DNA from: JAWOHX01 sp046484975
GTDB lineage: Bacteria; Bacillota; Clostridia; DUPQ01
Reading direction: 5' to 3'
Length of the DNA: 5,768 bases
NCBI GenBank assembly: GCA_046484975.1
Contig: JAWOHX010000076.1
Location: 1-5,768, forward strand
In this document: piece by piece, positions 1 to 5,481 of the stretch
Numbering within the stretch: position 1 is the first letter of the stretch
Layout of the letters: every line of letters starts with the position of its first letter
Program-made: the position numbers and the translations under genes
Notes under the pieces: generated by a model
Told to the model about the DNA's origin: nothing
What the model saw: only the letters and a program-made list of their open reading frames with translations
Databases searched by the model: none

Positions 1-490
1 GGGCAGTGATTTTTATGGGTGCATCTTTTTCGATATAGGTCCCAACCGATACCACATCCAGACGAACTCCGTCGAATATGCCAATTCCTGAAGGCCTCAA
101 CATGGTGACAGATTTCCCTTCCCTACCGAGGAATACTTCCATGTCCTCCGTGCTGGAAAATCCTTGTTCCTTTGTCAGCCTGTCCTTGAGAACCAGTTTC
201 TTGTTCAGTTTTCCTTTGGATGCGGATTTTATGATGACAACCGCAATCACTGCCAGAATGACAAGCAGAATCAGGAACATGATCAATGCTTCAAACAAGG
301 TCTGTGCGGTCAGCAGAATCCCTGCGATGATTACAATGATACCCAGGATTCCGGCCACCCCGAACCCGGGGACGAAAACCTCCAGAATCAACAGTGCGAG
401 TCCAATCAAAAGAACCACTGCCTGCAACGTTTGTATATTCTGTACAAAACTGAAGATATTCATGGACGCCAATAAAATGAAATGATTCAT
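1..490 (-). CDS. NfeD family membrane protein, short form, 3' end missing
   Basis: This gene starts at ATG 490 and runs off the left edge, leaving 163 codons visible. A strong ribosome site, GAGGAGG, sits 7 nt before the start. The protein begins without the ClpP-like protease domain of long NfeD proteins. It has three hydrophobic stretches at about residues 23-40, 44-62 and 66-88, the first two joined by the family-typical VFVPGFG turn. After a basic linker comes a soluble part with LGREGKSVTMLRPSGIGIFDG (about 121-141), the hallmark of the NfeD C-terminal OB-fold domain. Short NfeD proteins are known to sit beside flotillin-like proteins (FloA/YqfA) and are thought to help organise membrane microdomains. 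A floA gene would be expected just beyond the left edge, but this cannot be seen. It lies 97 bp downstream of the histidine kinase gene on the same strand but appears to have its own -10 box. Family assignment is confident; physiological role is not. Confidence 0.9.
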   Translation of the reverse strand, partial: MNHFILLASMNIFSFVQNIQTLQAVVLLIGLALLILEVFVPGFGVAGILGIIVIIAGILLTAQTLFEALIMFLILLVILAVIAVVIIKSASKGKLNKKLVLKDRLTKEQGFSSTEDMEVFLGREGKSVTMLRPSGIGIFDGVRLDVVSVGTYIEKDAPIKITA

Positions 491-515
491 GGGCACGCCT
501 CCTCTCATATCCATC

Positions 516-521
516 ATTATA
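516..521 (-). promoter_or_regulatory. Putative -10 box for the NfeD gene
   Basis: The minus strand reads TATAAT at 521 to 516, about 25 nt upstream of the start codon at 490. No good -35 hexamer lies at 17 nt; the nearest TTG-containing hexamer (TTGCCC, 547 to 542) is 20 nt away. A small inverted repeat TGCCC-cttat-GGGCA (532-546) overlaps that region. The call rests on the perfect -10 box only. Confidence 0.4.
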
Positions 522-587
522 CCCCATCTCATGCCCCTTATGGGCAAAAGAGGGTTTAATCATACAAATGAACGAGGCAACTGTCAT

Positions 588-1484
588 TTATGGGCTTTCA
601 ACATCCTTTGCGATTGTGATGGTGAATATGGTTCCCTTGTCCGACGAACAGACATCCACCCGTCCATCATTGTCTTCAAGCTTCTTCTTTGATATGAACA
701 GGCCGATGCCGTGGCCTTCTTTCTTGGTGGTGAACCCTTCCTCGAATATCCTGTTGACAATCCTCGGGGAGATGCCGTGTCCGTTGTCTTTGACCTTAAT
801 CACATAGCCATTGATCCCCTCGCTCATCATGACCGTGATTCTCCCGTCTGTTCTTCCCTCCAACACGTCGATGGAATTGTCAATGATGTTGCCGATGATG
901 GCGCAAAGATCCCATGGCTCCATTCCGAGTTCCTTCATGGTGGTGGTGGAGAGCACTTTGAAGCCAATGCCCTTCATCAGGCATGTATTGCTTTTTGCCT
1001 GAAACAGGGCGTTGAGCGCAGCGCAGCTTGTCTTCATGATCTCCCTTACCTCTTGGATCTCGCTGTAGATTTTTTCCATATATGAGCAAGCGTCTTCGTA
1101 GTGCTTCATCCCCATGAGACCGTGGATCACCTGCAGATGGTTCAGAAAGTCATGCCGCTGCGCCCGCAGGGTGTTGTTGAGCTTTTGGGCCTCATTGTAG
1201 GAACTCTGGATGAGGTTGCTGTTCTTTTCCATCCGGAACATCGATTCCCTGACCTTGATGATGCTGAAGCTCACCATCAGGGCGAATATCGCCAACAGAA
1301 CCGCTGTAATCATGGCAATCAGGGCCTGCGTGCTCAATTCCTCCCTGGATGCAATGACCAGGGTGATGGCCAGGACCAAAAAAATACCAAGACCCAAGGC
1401 GAAGGCGAACATGACGGCAGGGCCTTTTCCCTTGATGATTCCCATATCCAGTTTTTTATAGCTTCCTTTGAATATTCCGTTCAT
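588..1484 (-). CDS. Sensor histidine kinase, Spo0B/GHKL type, two membrane helices
   Basis: With the start at ATG 1484 the product has 298 residues. Two hydrophobic helices (about 22-45 and 52-77) are separated by only a few residues, so there is no extracellular sensor domain. A short coiled linker leads to the phosphoacceptor helix with RHDFLNHLQVIHGL, where H111 is the likely phosphorylated His. The C-terminal ATPase has an N box GNIIDNSID (198-206), G1 DNGHGI (233-238), F box FEEGFTTK and G2 GHGIGL (257-262). This arrangement matches Spo0B-fold kinases of the CitA/DcuS and clostridial GHKL groups. It probably autophosphorylates in response to a membrane or intracellular cue and passes phosphate to a response regulator, but none is encoded in the window. 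The start is uncertain: a longer frame opens at TTG 1547, but a consensus TATAAT (1497-1492) lies inside it. ATG 1484 has no properly spaced ribosome site. ATG 1445 and an ATG just before helix 1 are other options. Confidence 0.88.
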   Translation of the reverse strand: MNGIFKGSYKKLDMGIIKGKGPAVMFAFALGLGIFLVLAITLVIASREELSTQALIAMITAVLLAIFALMVSFSIIKVRESMFRMEKNSNLIQSSYNEAQKLNNTLRAQRHDFLNHLQVIHGLMGMKHYEDACSYMEKIYSEIQEVREIMKTSCAALNALFQAKSNTCLMKGIGFKVLSTTTMKELGMEPWDLCAIIGNIIDNSIDVLEGRTDGRITVMMSEGINGYVIKVKDNGHGISPRIVNRIFEEGFTTKKEGHGIGLFISKKKLEDNDGRVDVCSSDKGTIFTITIAKDVESP

Positions 1485-1491
1485 GCCTTCC

Positions 1492-1520
1492 ATTATACTA
1501 TATTGCGCATTCTTTTTAAA
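1492..1520 (-). promoter_or_regulatory. Promoter of the histidine kinase gene
   Basis: On the minus strand, TTTAAA (1520 to 1515, 4 of 6 to the -35 consensus) is followed after 17 nt by a perfect TATAAT (1497 to 1492). Transcription would begin near 1485, right at the proposed start codon at 1484. The -35 element lies inside the spacer of the opposing URO-D promoter, so the two promoters would compete. Confidence 0.55.
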
Positions 1521-1533
1521 TTGCATAATATAG
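1498..1533. promoter_or_regulatory. Imperfect dyad between divergent promoters (possible operator)
   Basis: The arms are CTATATT-gc-GCA (1498-1509) and TGC-at-AATATAG (1522-1533), around a 12-nt T- and A-rich centre. Ten of twelve positions pair. The dyad covers the kinase -35 region and most of the URO-D promoter, so one bound dimer could affect both genes. No regulator gene is visible beside it; operator function is inferred. Confidence 0.4.
1503..1531 (+). promoter_or_regulatory. Weak candidate promoter of the URO-D-family gene
   Basis: TTGCGC (1503-1508) and TAATAT (1526-1531) are separated by 17 nt, with 3 of 6 and 4 of 6 consensus matches. Transcription would start near 1538 and give a 25-nt leader carrying the ribosome site. 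An overlapping CATAAT (1524-1529) is an alternative -10 box. The matches are weak, which would fit a promoter needing an activator. Confidence 0.3.
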
Positions 1534-1562
1534 AGGGAGAGAAACAAAGGAGCGTGCCTGCC

Positions 1563-2624
1563 ATGTCATATCAGACCGGATTGTCAGCCATGAATTTGGA
1601 AATGCCGAAAAGGATTCCCAGAACTGAATATTCCGCTGAGCTCTTTTATGATCTGATGAAGGCCGTGACGGGGCTGGAGGTCAACTGGCAAAGCAGCAGT
1701 GAAGAAAAGCTGAAGGCAAGTCAGTCCTTTCGGAAAGCTTGGAATTATGATTTCAACTGGAACATCATGGTGAATGCGGAATATGCCTTCAAGAGCATCC
1801 GGACACGGATGGGACATGCGGAATTTGCCCAGGACGGGGGAGACTACACCAGAGAGCTTTCCACCCTTTTTTCCGACGCAGAGGATGTTCTCGCCTTTGA
1901 CCCGTTCCAGGTCTTTCCCCCGGTGGACATGGAGAGGGAGACAGTGGCATATGAGAAAAACCACCTGCACATGAAGGATTTGTACCCCGACGAGGTCAAT
2001 ATGACCGGCATCTACATCACCTGCATATCCGGACTCATCGATCTTTTCGGGTGGGATATGCTCCTGTATTCAGCCGGAGTCGACCCCAAGCGCTTCGGGG
2101 AAATGACAAGAAGATATTCTGCCTGGATCCGCCAGTACTTCGTCGCACTGGCAAAATCCGATGTCCCCGTGGTGATGATCCACGACGACATGGTTTGGAC
2201 GGAAGGACCGTTCATCCATCCAGACTGGTACAGAAAGTATGTGTTCCCTGACCTGAAAAAAAACCTGGAGCCCTTGCGCCAGGCCGGAAAGAAAATCATA
2301 TTTACCTGCGATGGCAACTATAACCAGTTCATTGACGACATCGCCGCATGCGGGGTGGATGGTTTTGTGCTGGAACCCATCACAGACATGGGATACATTG
2401 CGGAAAAATATGGGAAGACCCATGTGATCATTGGGAATGCCGACACCAGAATCATGATGTTCGGCAGCCGGGAAGACATTACCTGCGAGGTGAAACGGTG
2501 CATCGACACAGGGAAAAATTGCCCTGGCTTCTTCATGGCCATAGGCAATCATATCTCTTCCAACTGTCCCGTCGAGAACATGTTATATTACAATGAGGTA
2601 TATGAGAAACTGGGTCGAAGATGA
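1563..2624 (+). CDS. Uroporphyrinogen decarboxylase (URO-D)/MtaA-CmuA family protein
   Basis: The product has 353 residues, usual for the COG0407 URO-D/methyltransferase family. The reading frame is open much further upstream, but AAAGGAG (1546-1552) lies 10 nt before ATG 1563 and homology to the family begins just after it, with KRIPRTEYS near residue 16. Family landmarks include VVMIHDDMVWTEGPFIHPDWY (about 203-223, with D208-D209), the strand KKIIFTCDGN ending in C249, GFVLEP (267-272), and a C-terminal SSNCPVEN (332-339, C335). In MtaA/CmuA-type corrinoid methyltransferases a His-x-Cys...Cys set binds zinc; here the first position is Phe247, leaving C249 and C335. No second heme-pathway gene is nearby, so a heme role is unlikely. 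A role in methyl transfer or O-demethylation with a corrinoid protein elsewhere is plausible, but unproven. It ends one base before the stop of the convergent lipoprotein gene. Confidence 0.85.
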   Translation: MSYQTGLSAMNLEMPKRIPRTEYSAELFYDLMKAVTGLEVNWQSSSEEKLKASQSFRKAWNYDFNWNIMVNAEYAFKSIRTRMGHAEFAQDGGDYTRELSTLFSDAEDVLAFDPFQVFPPVDMERETVAYEKNHLHMKDLYPDEVNMTGIYITCISGLIDLFGWDMLLYSAGVDPKRFGEMTRRYSAWIRQYFVALAKSDVPVVMIHDDMVWTEGPFIHPDWYRKYVFPDLKKNLEPLRQAGKKIIFTCDGNYNQFIDDIAACGVDGFVLEPITDMGYIAEKYGKTHVIIGNADTRIMMFGSREDITCEVKRCIDTGKNCPGFFMAIGNHISSNCPVENMLYYNEVYEKLGRR

Positions 2625-2625
2625 C

Positions 2626-2934
2626 CTATTCGTAGGTGAGGATCCGGACCGCATACACCTGGACGGGATAAGACTCCAGTACCCTTCCGTCTGTGGACAG
2701 AGAAACGGTCTTTCCTTTTTCCAGTAAGGCAGGGATTCCTTTTTCAAATTTCGTCTTGTCGGTGATGTGGACCTGCATCAGGTCTTCGTCACTGCCGCTT
2801 GTGACCTGGATCAGGAAGCTTTCAGGACCGGCGCTCAGGATCAGTCCGGTTATGACCTGGTATTCCTTGGCTTTGCATCCCCCTGTCCCGAGCAGCGCCA
2901 GGACCATCATGAATAATAATATTTTCTTTTTCAA
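2626..2934 (-). CDS. Small lipoprotein, DUF3221-like
   Basis: The product has 102 residues and starts at TTG 2934. A very good ribosome site, GAGGTGA, ends 5 nt before it, and the candidate -10 box at 2962-2957 excludes the ATG at 3000 that the open frame also offers. The N-terminus is a lipoprotein signal: MKKK, a hydrophobic core to about residue 16, then GTGGC with the lipidated Cys at 20. The -3 residue is Thr rather than Leu, a slightly loose lipobox. The mature part is small and beta-rich, with ITGLILSAGPESFLIQV, then a TDKTKF turn and a GKTVSLSTDGRVLESYPVQVYA segment. That layout resembles the DUF3221 lipoproteins of Bacillus (YobA-like), a resemblance judged by eye. It is presumably anchored on the outer face of the membrane; its function is unknown. 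It is divergent from the epimerase gene. Confidence 0.82.
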   Translation of the reverse strand: MKKKILLFMMVLALLGTGGCKAKEYQVITGLILSAGPESFLIQVTSGSDEDLMQVHITDKTKFEKGIPALLEKGKTVSLSTDGRVLESYPVQVYAVRILTYE

Positions 2935-2956
2935 TTTCCTCACCTCTTTATAGAAC

Positions 2957-2962
2957 ATTATA
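2957..2962 (-). promoter_or_regulatory. Putative -10 box for the lipoprotein gene
   Basis: A perfect TATAAT reads on the minus strand at 2962 to 2957. It would start transcription near 2950, giving a leader of roughly 16 nt that holds the GAGGTGA ribosome site. The -35 at 17 nt (GTGAAA) is poor. Confidence 0.45.
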
Positions 2963-3004
2963 CCGTATACCCTCTGTATTTTCACCAACAAATATTTCAT
3001 GTGG

Positions 3005-3023
3005 CCAATATTTGGTATATAAT
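3005..3023 (+). promoter_or_regulatory. -10 box of the SDR/aldolase operon with an abutting small palindrome
   Basis: TATAAT at 3018-3023 is a perfect -10 box about 22 nt before the ribosome site. The -35 position (TTTCAT, 2995-3000) is very weak. CCAA-tat-TTGG (3005-3015) is a perfect small dyad immediately upstream of the -10 box, where an activator or repressor could bind. The AATATTT within it (3007-3013) recurs 16 bp upstream (2991-2997). Confidence 0.4.
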
Positions 3024-3051
3024 GAAGGAACCAAAATACGAGGTTAAAAAA

Positions 3052-4068
3052 ATGAAAACGATCAAGGAACTGGATGTGTTCATGTGCAGGCCTTCCTCCG
3101 CACTGATACAGGACATCCGAACCATGAAAGGGAATGTCCTCGTTCTCGGGGCGGGAGGGAAAATGGGTCCCACCCTATGCAAGCTCCTCGCCAATGCCGT
3201 CAAGGAAGCGGGAACCTCCCATCAGGTCACAGCCGTTTCCAGATATACAGATGACGCAGTCGTGAAGGATCTTGATGACCATGGCATTCATGTCATAAAG
3301 GCTGACCTCCTGGATGATGAGGCACTGCAGCGTCTTCCCGATGTTGAAAATGTCATATACATGGCCGGCAGGAAATTCGGGACTTCCGAGGATGCTTCTC
3401 TGACCTGGGCAATGAACACTTATCTTCCCGGACGGGTGGCTTTGAAATATAGGAACAGCCGCATCGTCGTCTTTTCCTCGGGGAATGTGTATCCTTTCGT
3501 TCCTGTCACATCGGGGGGAGCGACGGAGCATACCATGCTGGACCCGGTTGGGGATTATGCCCAGTCCTGCGTCGGAAGAGAAAATATATTCCGTTATTTT
3601 TCCAACATGCATCAGACGGAGATTCTTCTTTTCAGGCTCAATTATGCCATCGATCTGCGGTACGGCATCTTGCTTGAAGTCGCAAAAGCCGTTAAAAACA
3701 GCCAGCCGGTGGACCTCTCCTCAGGAAATGTGAATGTCATCTGGCAGGGCTGTGCCAATGAATACGCCATACGGTCCCTGTTGCATTGCCAATATCCTGC
3801 GCACATCCTTAATGTCACCGGCCCGGAAACCCTTTCCATCCGGTGGATCGCACATGAATTTGCAAAGAGATTCGGAACCTCTCCTGTTTTTTCAGGTTTT
3901 GAACAGGCTTCCTGTTTGTTGAGCAACGCATCAAAGGCCTTCCACCTTTTCGGATATCCTACTGTAACGGTTCGTGAGATGATGGATCTGACCTGCGAAT
4001 GGGTCTTAAATCAAGGAATCACATCCGATAAACCCACACATTTCCAGGAAAGGAAGGGTCAATTCTGA
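3052..4068 (+). CDS. NAD-dependent epimerase/dehydratase family protein (extended SDR) with altered catalytic triad
   Basis: The product has 338 residues, typical for extended SDR proteins. ATG 3052 is chosen because GAGG (3040-3043) lies 8 nt before it and earlier in-frame ATGs fall in the promoter. A leader of about 26 residues precedes the Rossmann fold. VLVLGAGGKMG (29-39) is the GxxGxxG dinucleotide motif, D85 in IKADLLDD follows strand 3, VIYMAG lies at 101-106, and FSSGNVYP (141-148) supplies the Ser region. The catalytic position reads YAQSCVGRE (169-177): Tyr169 is present, but the Lys of YxxxK is Cys173. LNYAIDLRYGIL (196-207) is the usual substrate-side segment. The protein therefore probably binds NAD(P), but its chemistry may differ from GalE-type epimerases. 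It is the first gene of a pair; the next gene begins on its stop codon (TGATG), indicating translational coupling and a shared pathway. The substrate is unknown, with a sugar or sugar acid most likely. Confidence 0.87.
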   Translation: MKTIKELDVFMCRPSSALIQDIRTMKGNVLVLGAGGKMGPTLCKLLANAVKEAGTSHQVTAVSRYTDDAVVKDLDDHGIHVIKADLLDDEALQRLPDVENVIYMAGRKFGTSEDASLTWAMNTYLPGRVALKYRNSRIVVFSSGNVYPFVPVTSGGATEHTMLDPVGDYAQSCVGRENIFRYFSNMHQTEILLFRLNYAIDLRYGILLEVAKAVKNSQPVDLSSGNVNVIWQGCANEYAIRSLLHCQYPAHILNVTGPETLSIRWIAHEFAKRFGTSPVFSGFEQASCLLSNASKAFHLFGYPTVTVREMMDLTCEWVLNQGITSDKPTHFQERKGQF

Positions 4069-5117
4069 TGAACGAAAAGAAACTGGAACTTCTGATGGAC
4101 GGCACTGTAATCCCTGCGCATCCCCTTGCATTGACATCCGACCGGAAAATTCATGAAAGATACCAGCGGGGCCTGACCCGCTACTATATGGATGCAGGAG
4201 CCGGGGGCATTGCCGTCGGTGTACACACCACCCAGTTTGAGATCCGGGATCCCGGCATTGCCCTGTATGAACCCGTCCTTAGGATGGCAGCGGAGGAAGT
4301 CGCCTCAAGCCGGCTGACAAGGCCGTTTTTAAAAATCGCCGGGGTCTGCGGTGATACCCCGCAGGCCATCCGGGAGGCGGACACCGCATTGGGCCTCGGC
4401 TATGACATGGCGTTGCTCAGCATGGGCGGTCTGGCCGGCCATACGGAACCGCAATTGCTGAAACGAGCGGAAAGGATTTCCCGCATCATACCTGTTTTTG
4501 GCTTCTATCTTCAGCCTTCCGTGGGGGGCAGGGTCTTAAGCTTTGAGTTCTGGAAGGAATTCGCTCAGATACCCCGCGTCCATGCCATTAAGATGGCACC
4601 CTTCAACCGATACCAGACCCTGGATGTGGCAAGGGCCGTCGCCCATTCTCCCAGAAGGGATGAAATAGCCCTCTACACCGGAAATGATGACAATATCATC
4701 GTGGACCTTTTGACGGCATACCGGTTCAACATCAACGGCCGGATGGTGGAAAAAAGAATCGTGGGCGGCCTGCTGGGCCATTGGGCGGTCTGGACCAGCA
4801 AGGCGGTGGAACTGCTGGGTGCCATGAAAGCCCAGCGGAACCATGAAACTGTCAGCACGGACTGGCTCACGACCAATGCACAGGTTACGGATGCCAATGC
4901 CGTCATTTTCGATGCAAAAAACAATTTCCAGGGATGCATCCCTGGAATACATGAGATATTAAGAAGGCAAGGCCTGATGGAAAATATCCTGTGCCTGAAT
5001 CCCAATGAGACCCTTTCCCCCGGGCAAGCAGAAGAAATCGGCAGGATATGCCGGGATTATCCCCATTTGCACGACGACTCCTTCGTGAAGGCAAATATCA
5101 GCAAATGGGTGGGTTGA
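4068..5117 (+). CDS. Dihydrodipicolinate synthase (DapA) family class I aldolase/lyase, non-DapA subgroup
   Basis: The product has 349 residues, about 50 more than classical DapA. GGAAGGG lies 9 nt before ATG 4068, inside the end of the upstream SDR gene. The TIM-barrel landmarks of the family are visible. TVIPAHPLAL is strand 1; GVHTTQ (51-56) takes the place of the DapA GTTGE loop; FGFYLQP holds Tyr147 at the DapA Tyr133 position; HAIKMAP places the Schiff-base Lys at 175; and YTGNDDN (203-209) matches the late SGxD loop. Five residues after Tyr147, where DapA has the Arg that grips aspartate semialdehyde, there is Val152. It is therefore more likely a pyruvate- or keto-acid-dependent aldolase or dehydratase than a lysine-pathway enzyme. 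The extra C-terminal region (about 285-349) starts with NNFQGCIPGIHEIL. Translational coupling with the SDR protein suggests they handle successive steps on one substrate. Confidence 0.87.
   Translation: MNEKKLELLMDGTVIPAHPLALTSDRKIHERYQRGLTRYYMDAGAGGIAVGVHTTQFEIRDPGIALYEPVLRMAAEEVASSRLTRPFLKIAGVCGDTPQAIREADTALGLGYDMALLSMGGLAGHTEPQLLKRAERISRIIPVFGFYLQPSVGGRVLSFEFWKEFAQIPRVHAIKMAPFNRYQTLDVARAVAHSPRRDEIALYTGNDDNIIVDLLTAYRFNINGRMVEKRIVGGLLGHWAVWTSKAVELLGAMKAQRNHETVSTDWLTTNAQVTDANAVIFDAKNNFQGCIPGIHEILRRQGLMENILCLNPNETLSPGQAEEIGRICRDYPHLHDDSFVKANISKWVG
4926..4947. repeat. Perfect 22-bp palindrome inside the DapA-like gene
   Basis: The left arm TTCCAGGGATG is the exact reverse complement of the right arm CATCCCTGGAA, with no spacer. 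It encodes the FQGCIPG stretch, so protein conservation may be enough to explain it. In RNA it could fold as a hairpin, but no T tract follows, so it is not a terminator. Confidence 0.6.
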
Positions 5118-5145
5118 TCACGCAATCAATGGGCACTCCTGCCTG

Positions 5146-5310
5146 TCACAGTACATGGTCCTGGCAAAGCTCATAATACATTTCAAGCAATTCAAGAACA
5201 TCCTTGTAATTCCCGATTTGTTTTAGTAAATCACAACCGGCATTGAATTCCTTGTTGGCCAGATGCTCTATGGCCCGTTGGTAGATGGCTTCTTTTTCAT
5301 GGTCTGTCAT
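5146..5310 (-). CDS. Small TPR-like protein, 54 residues
   Basis: Starting at ATG 5310 this frame encodes 54 residues, beginning MTDHEKEAIYQRA and ending at TGA 5148-5146. AAAGGA lies 9 nt before the start, and a strong promoter is found further upstream, which supports it as a real gene. The sequence is almost wholly helical: one helix around AIYQRAIEHLANKEF, a turn, LLKQIGNYKDVLELL, then EMYYELCQ. The pattern of a small-residue helix followed by LxxxGxYKD and a run of Leu/Tyr/Cys is the repeat seen in many clostridial TPR-like proteins; here there is only a single unit. No signal peptide or membrane helix is present. It may bind a partner protein, but no function can be assigned. It converges on the DapA-like gene, with 28 bp between the stops. 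Confidence 0.75.
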   Translation of the reverse strand: MTDHEKEAIYQRAIEHLANKEFNAGCDLLKQIGNYKDVLELLEMYYELCQDHVL

Positions 5311-5389
5311 GGTGCTTCATCCTTTCCCCCATAAGGGTTCCCGCTGTTTTTGGATATGAATCTGCGACGCTGGCTGACCGTTGTTTTTC

Positions 5390-5417
5390 GTTATACAATA
5401 TATTTATATTTTATAAC
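5390..5417. repeat. Near-perfect 28-bp AT-rich palindrome at a predicted transcription start
   Basis: The left arm GTTATACAATATA (5390-5402) and right arm TATATTTTATAAC (5405-5417) pair at 12 of 13 positions around a 2-nt centre. It begins right at the predicted first transcribed base of the small TPR-like gene. It could be an operator for a dimeric repressor, or in RNA a 5'-terminal hairpin. Confidence 0.65.
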
Positions 5418-5424
5418 TAATTTC

Positions 5425-5452
5425 ATTGTACCATATCTCAGCCGAATTTCAA
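5425..5452 (-). promoter_or_regulatory. Promoter of the small TPR-like gene, extended -10 type
   Basis: On the minus strand TTGAAA (5452 to 5447) is followed after 16 nt by TACAAT (5430 to 5425), with a TG one base before the -10 box. Five of six and four or more of six positions match consensus. Transcription near 5418 would give a leader of about 108 nt before ATG 5310. That leader holds the 28-bp palindrome at its 5' end and no recognisable riboswitch. Confidence 0.65.
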
Positions 5453-5481
5453 GAGTATGTTGCTGCTTTTCCTGAATGCAA

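Noticed and set aside
78..485. Plus-strand open frame opposite the NfeD gene
   Set aside because: It is Met/Thr/Ile-rich with no family features, while the opposite strand has clear NfeD motifs and a strong ribosome site.
1101..1562. Upstream open extension of the URO-D-family frame
   Set aside because: The frame is open, but this stretch is the complement of the histidine kinase gene and reads as low-complexity His/Gln-rich sequence. The ribosome site and family homology both point to ATG 1563.
2935..3000. ATG 3000 as start of the lipoprotein
   Set aside because: The candidate -10 box lies inside the added sequence, and it would place 22 residues before a proper signal peptide. TTG 2934 has an excellent GAGGTGA site.
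532..5337. CCCATAAGGG shared by the region upstream of the NfeD gene (532-546, minus) and the region upstream of the small gene (5328-5337, plus)
   Set aside because: A 10-base match between two places in about 5.8 kb is expected many times by chance, and the copies lie at different distances from their genes.
5311..5424. Riboswitch in the leader of the small TPR-like gene
   Set aside because: Apart from the 5' palindrome I found no stable multi-stem fold or known aptamer core in this stretch.
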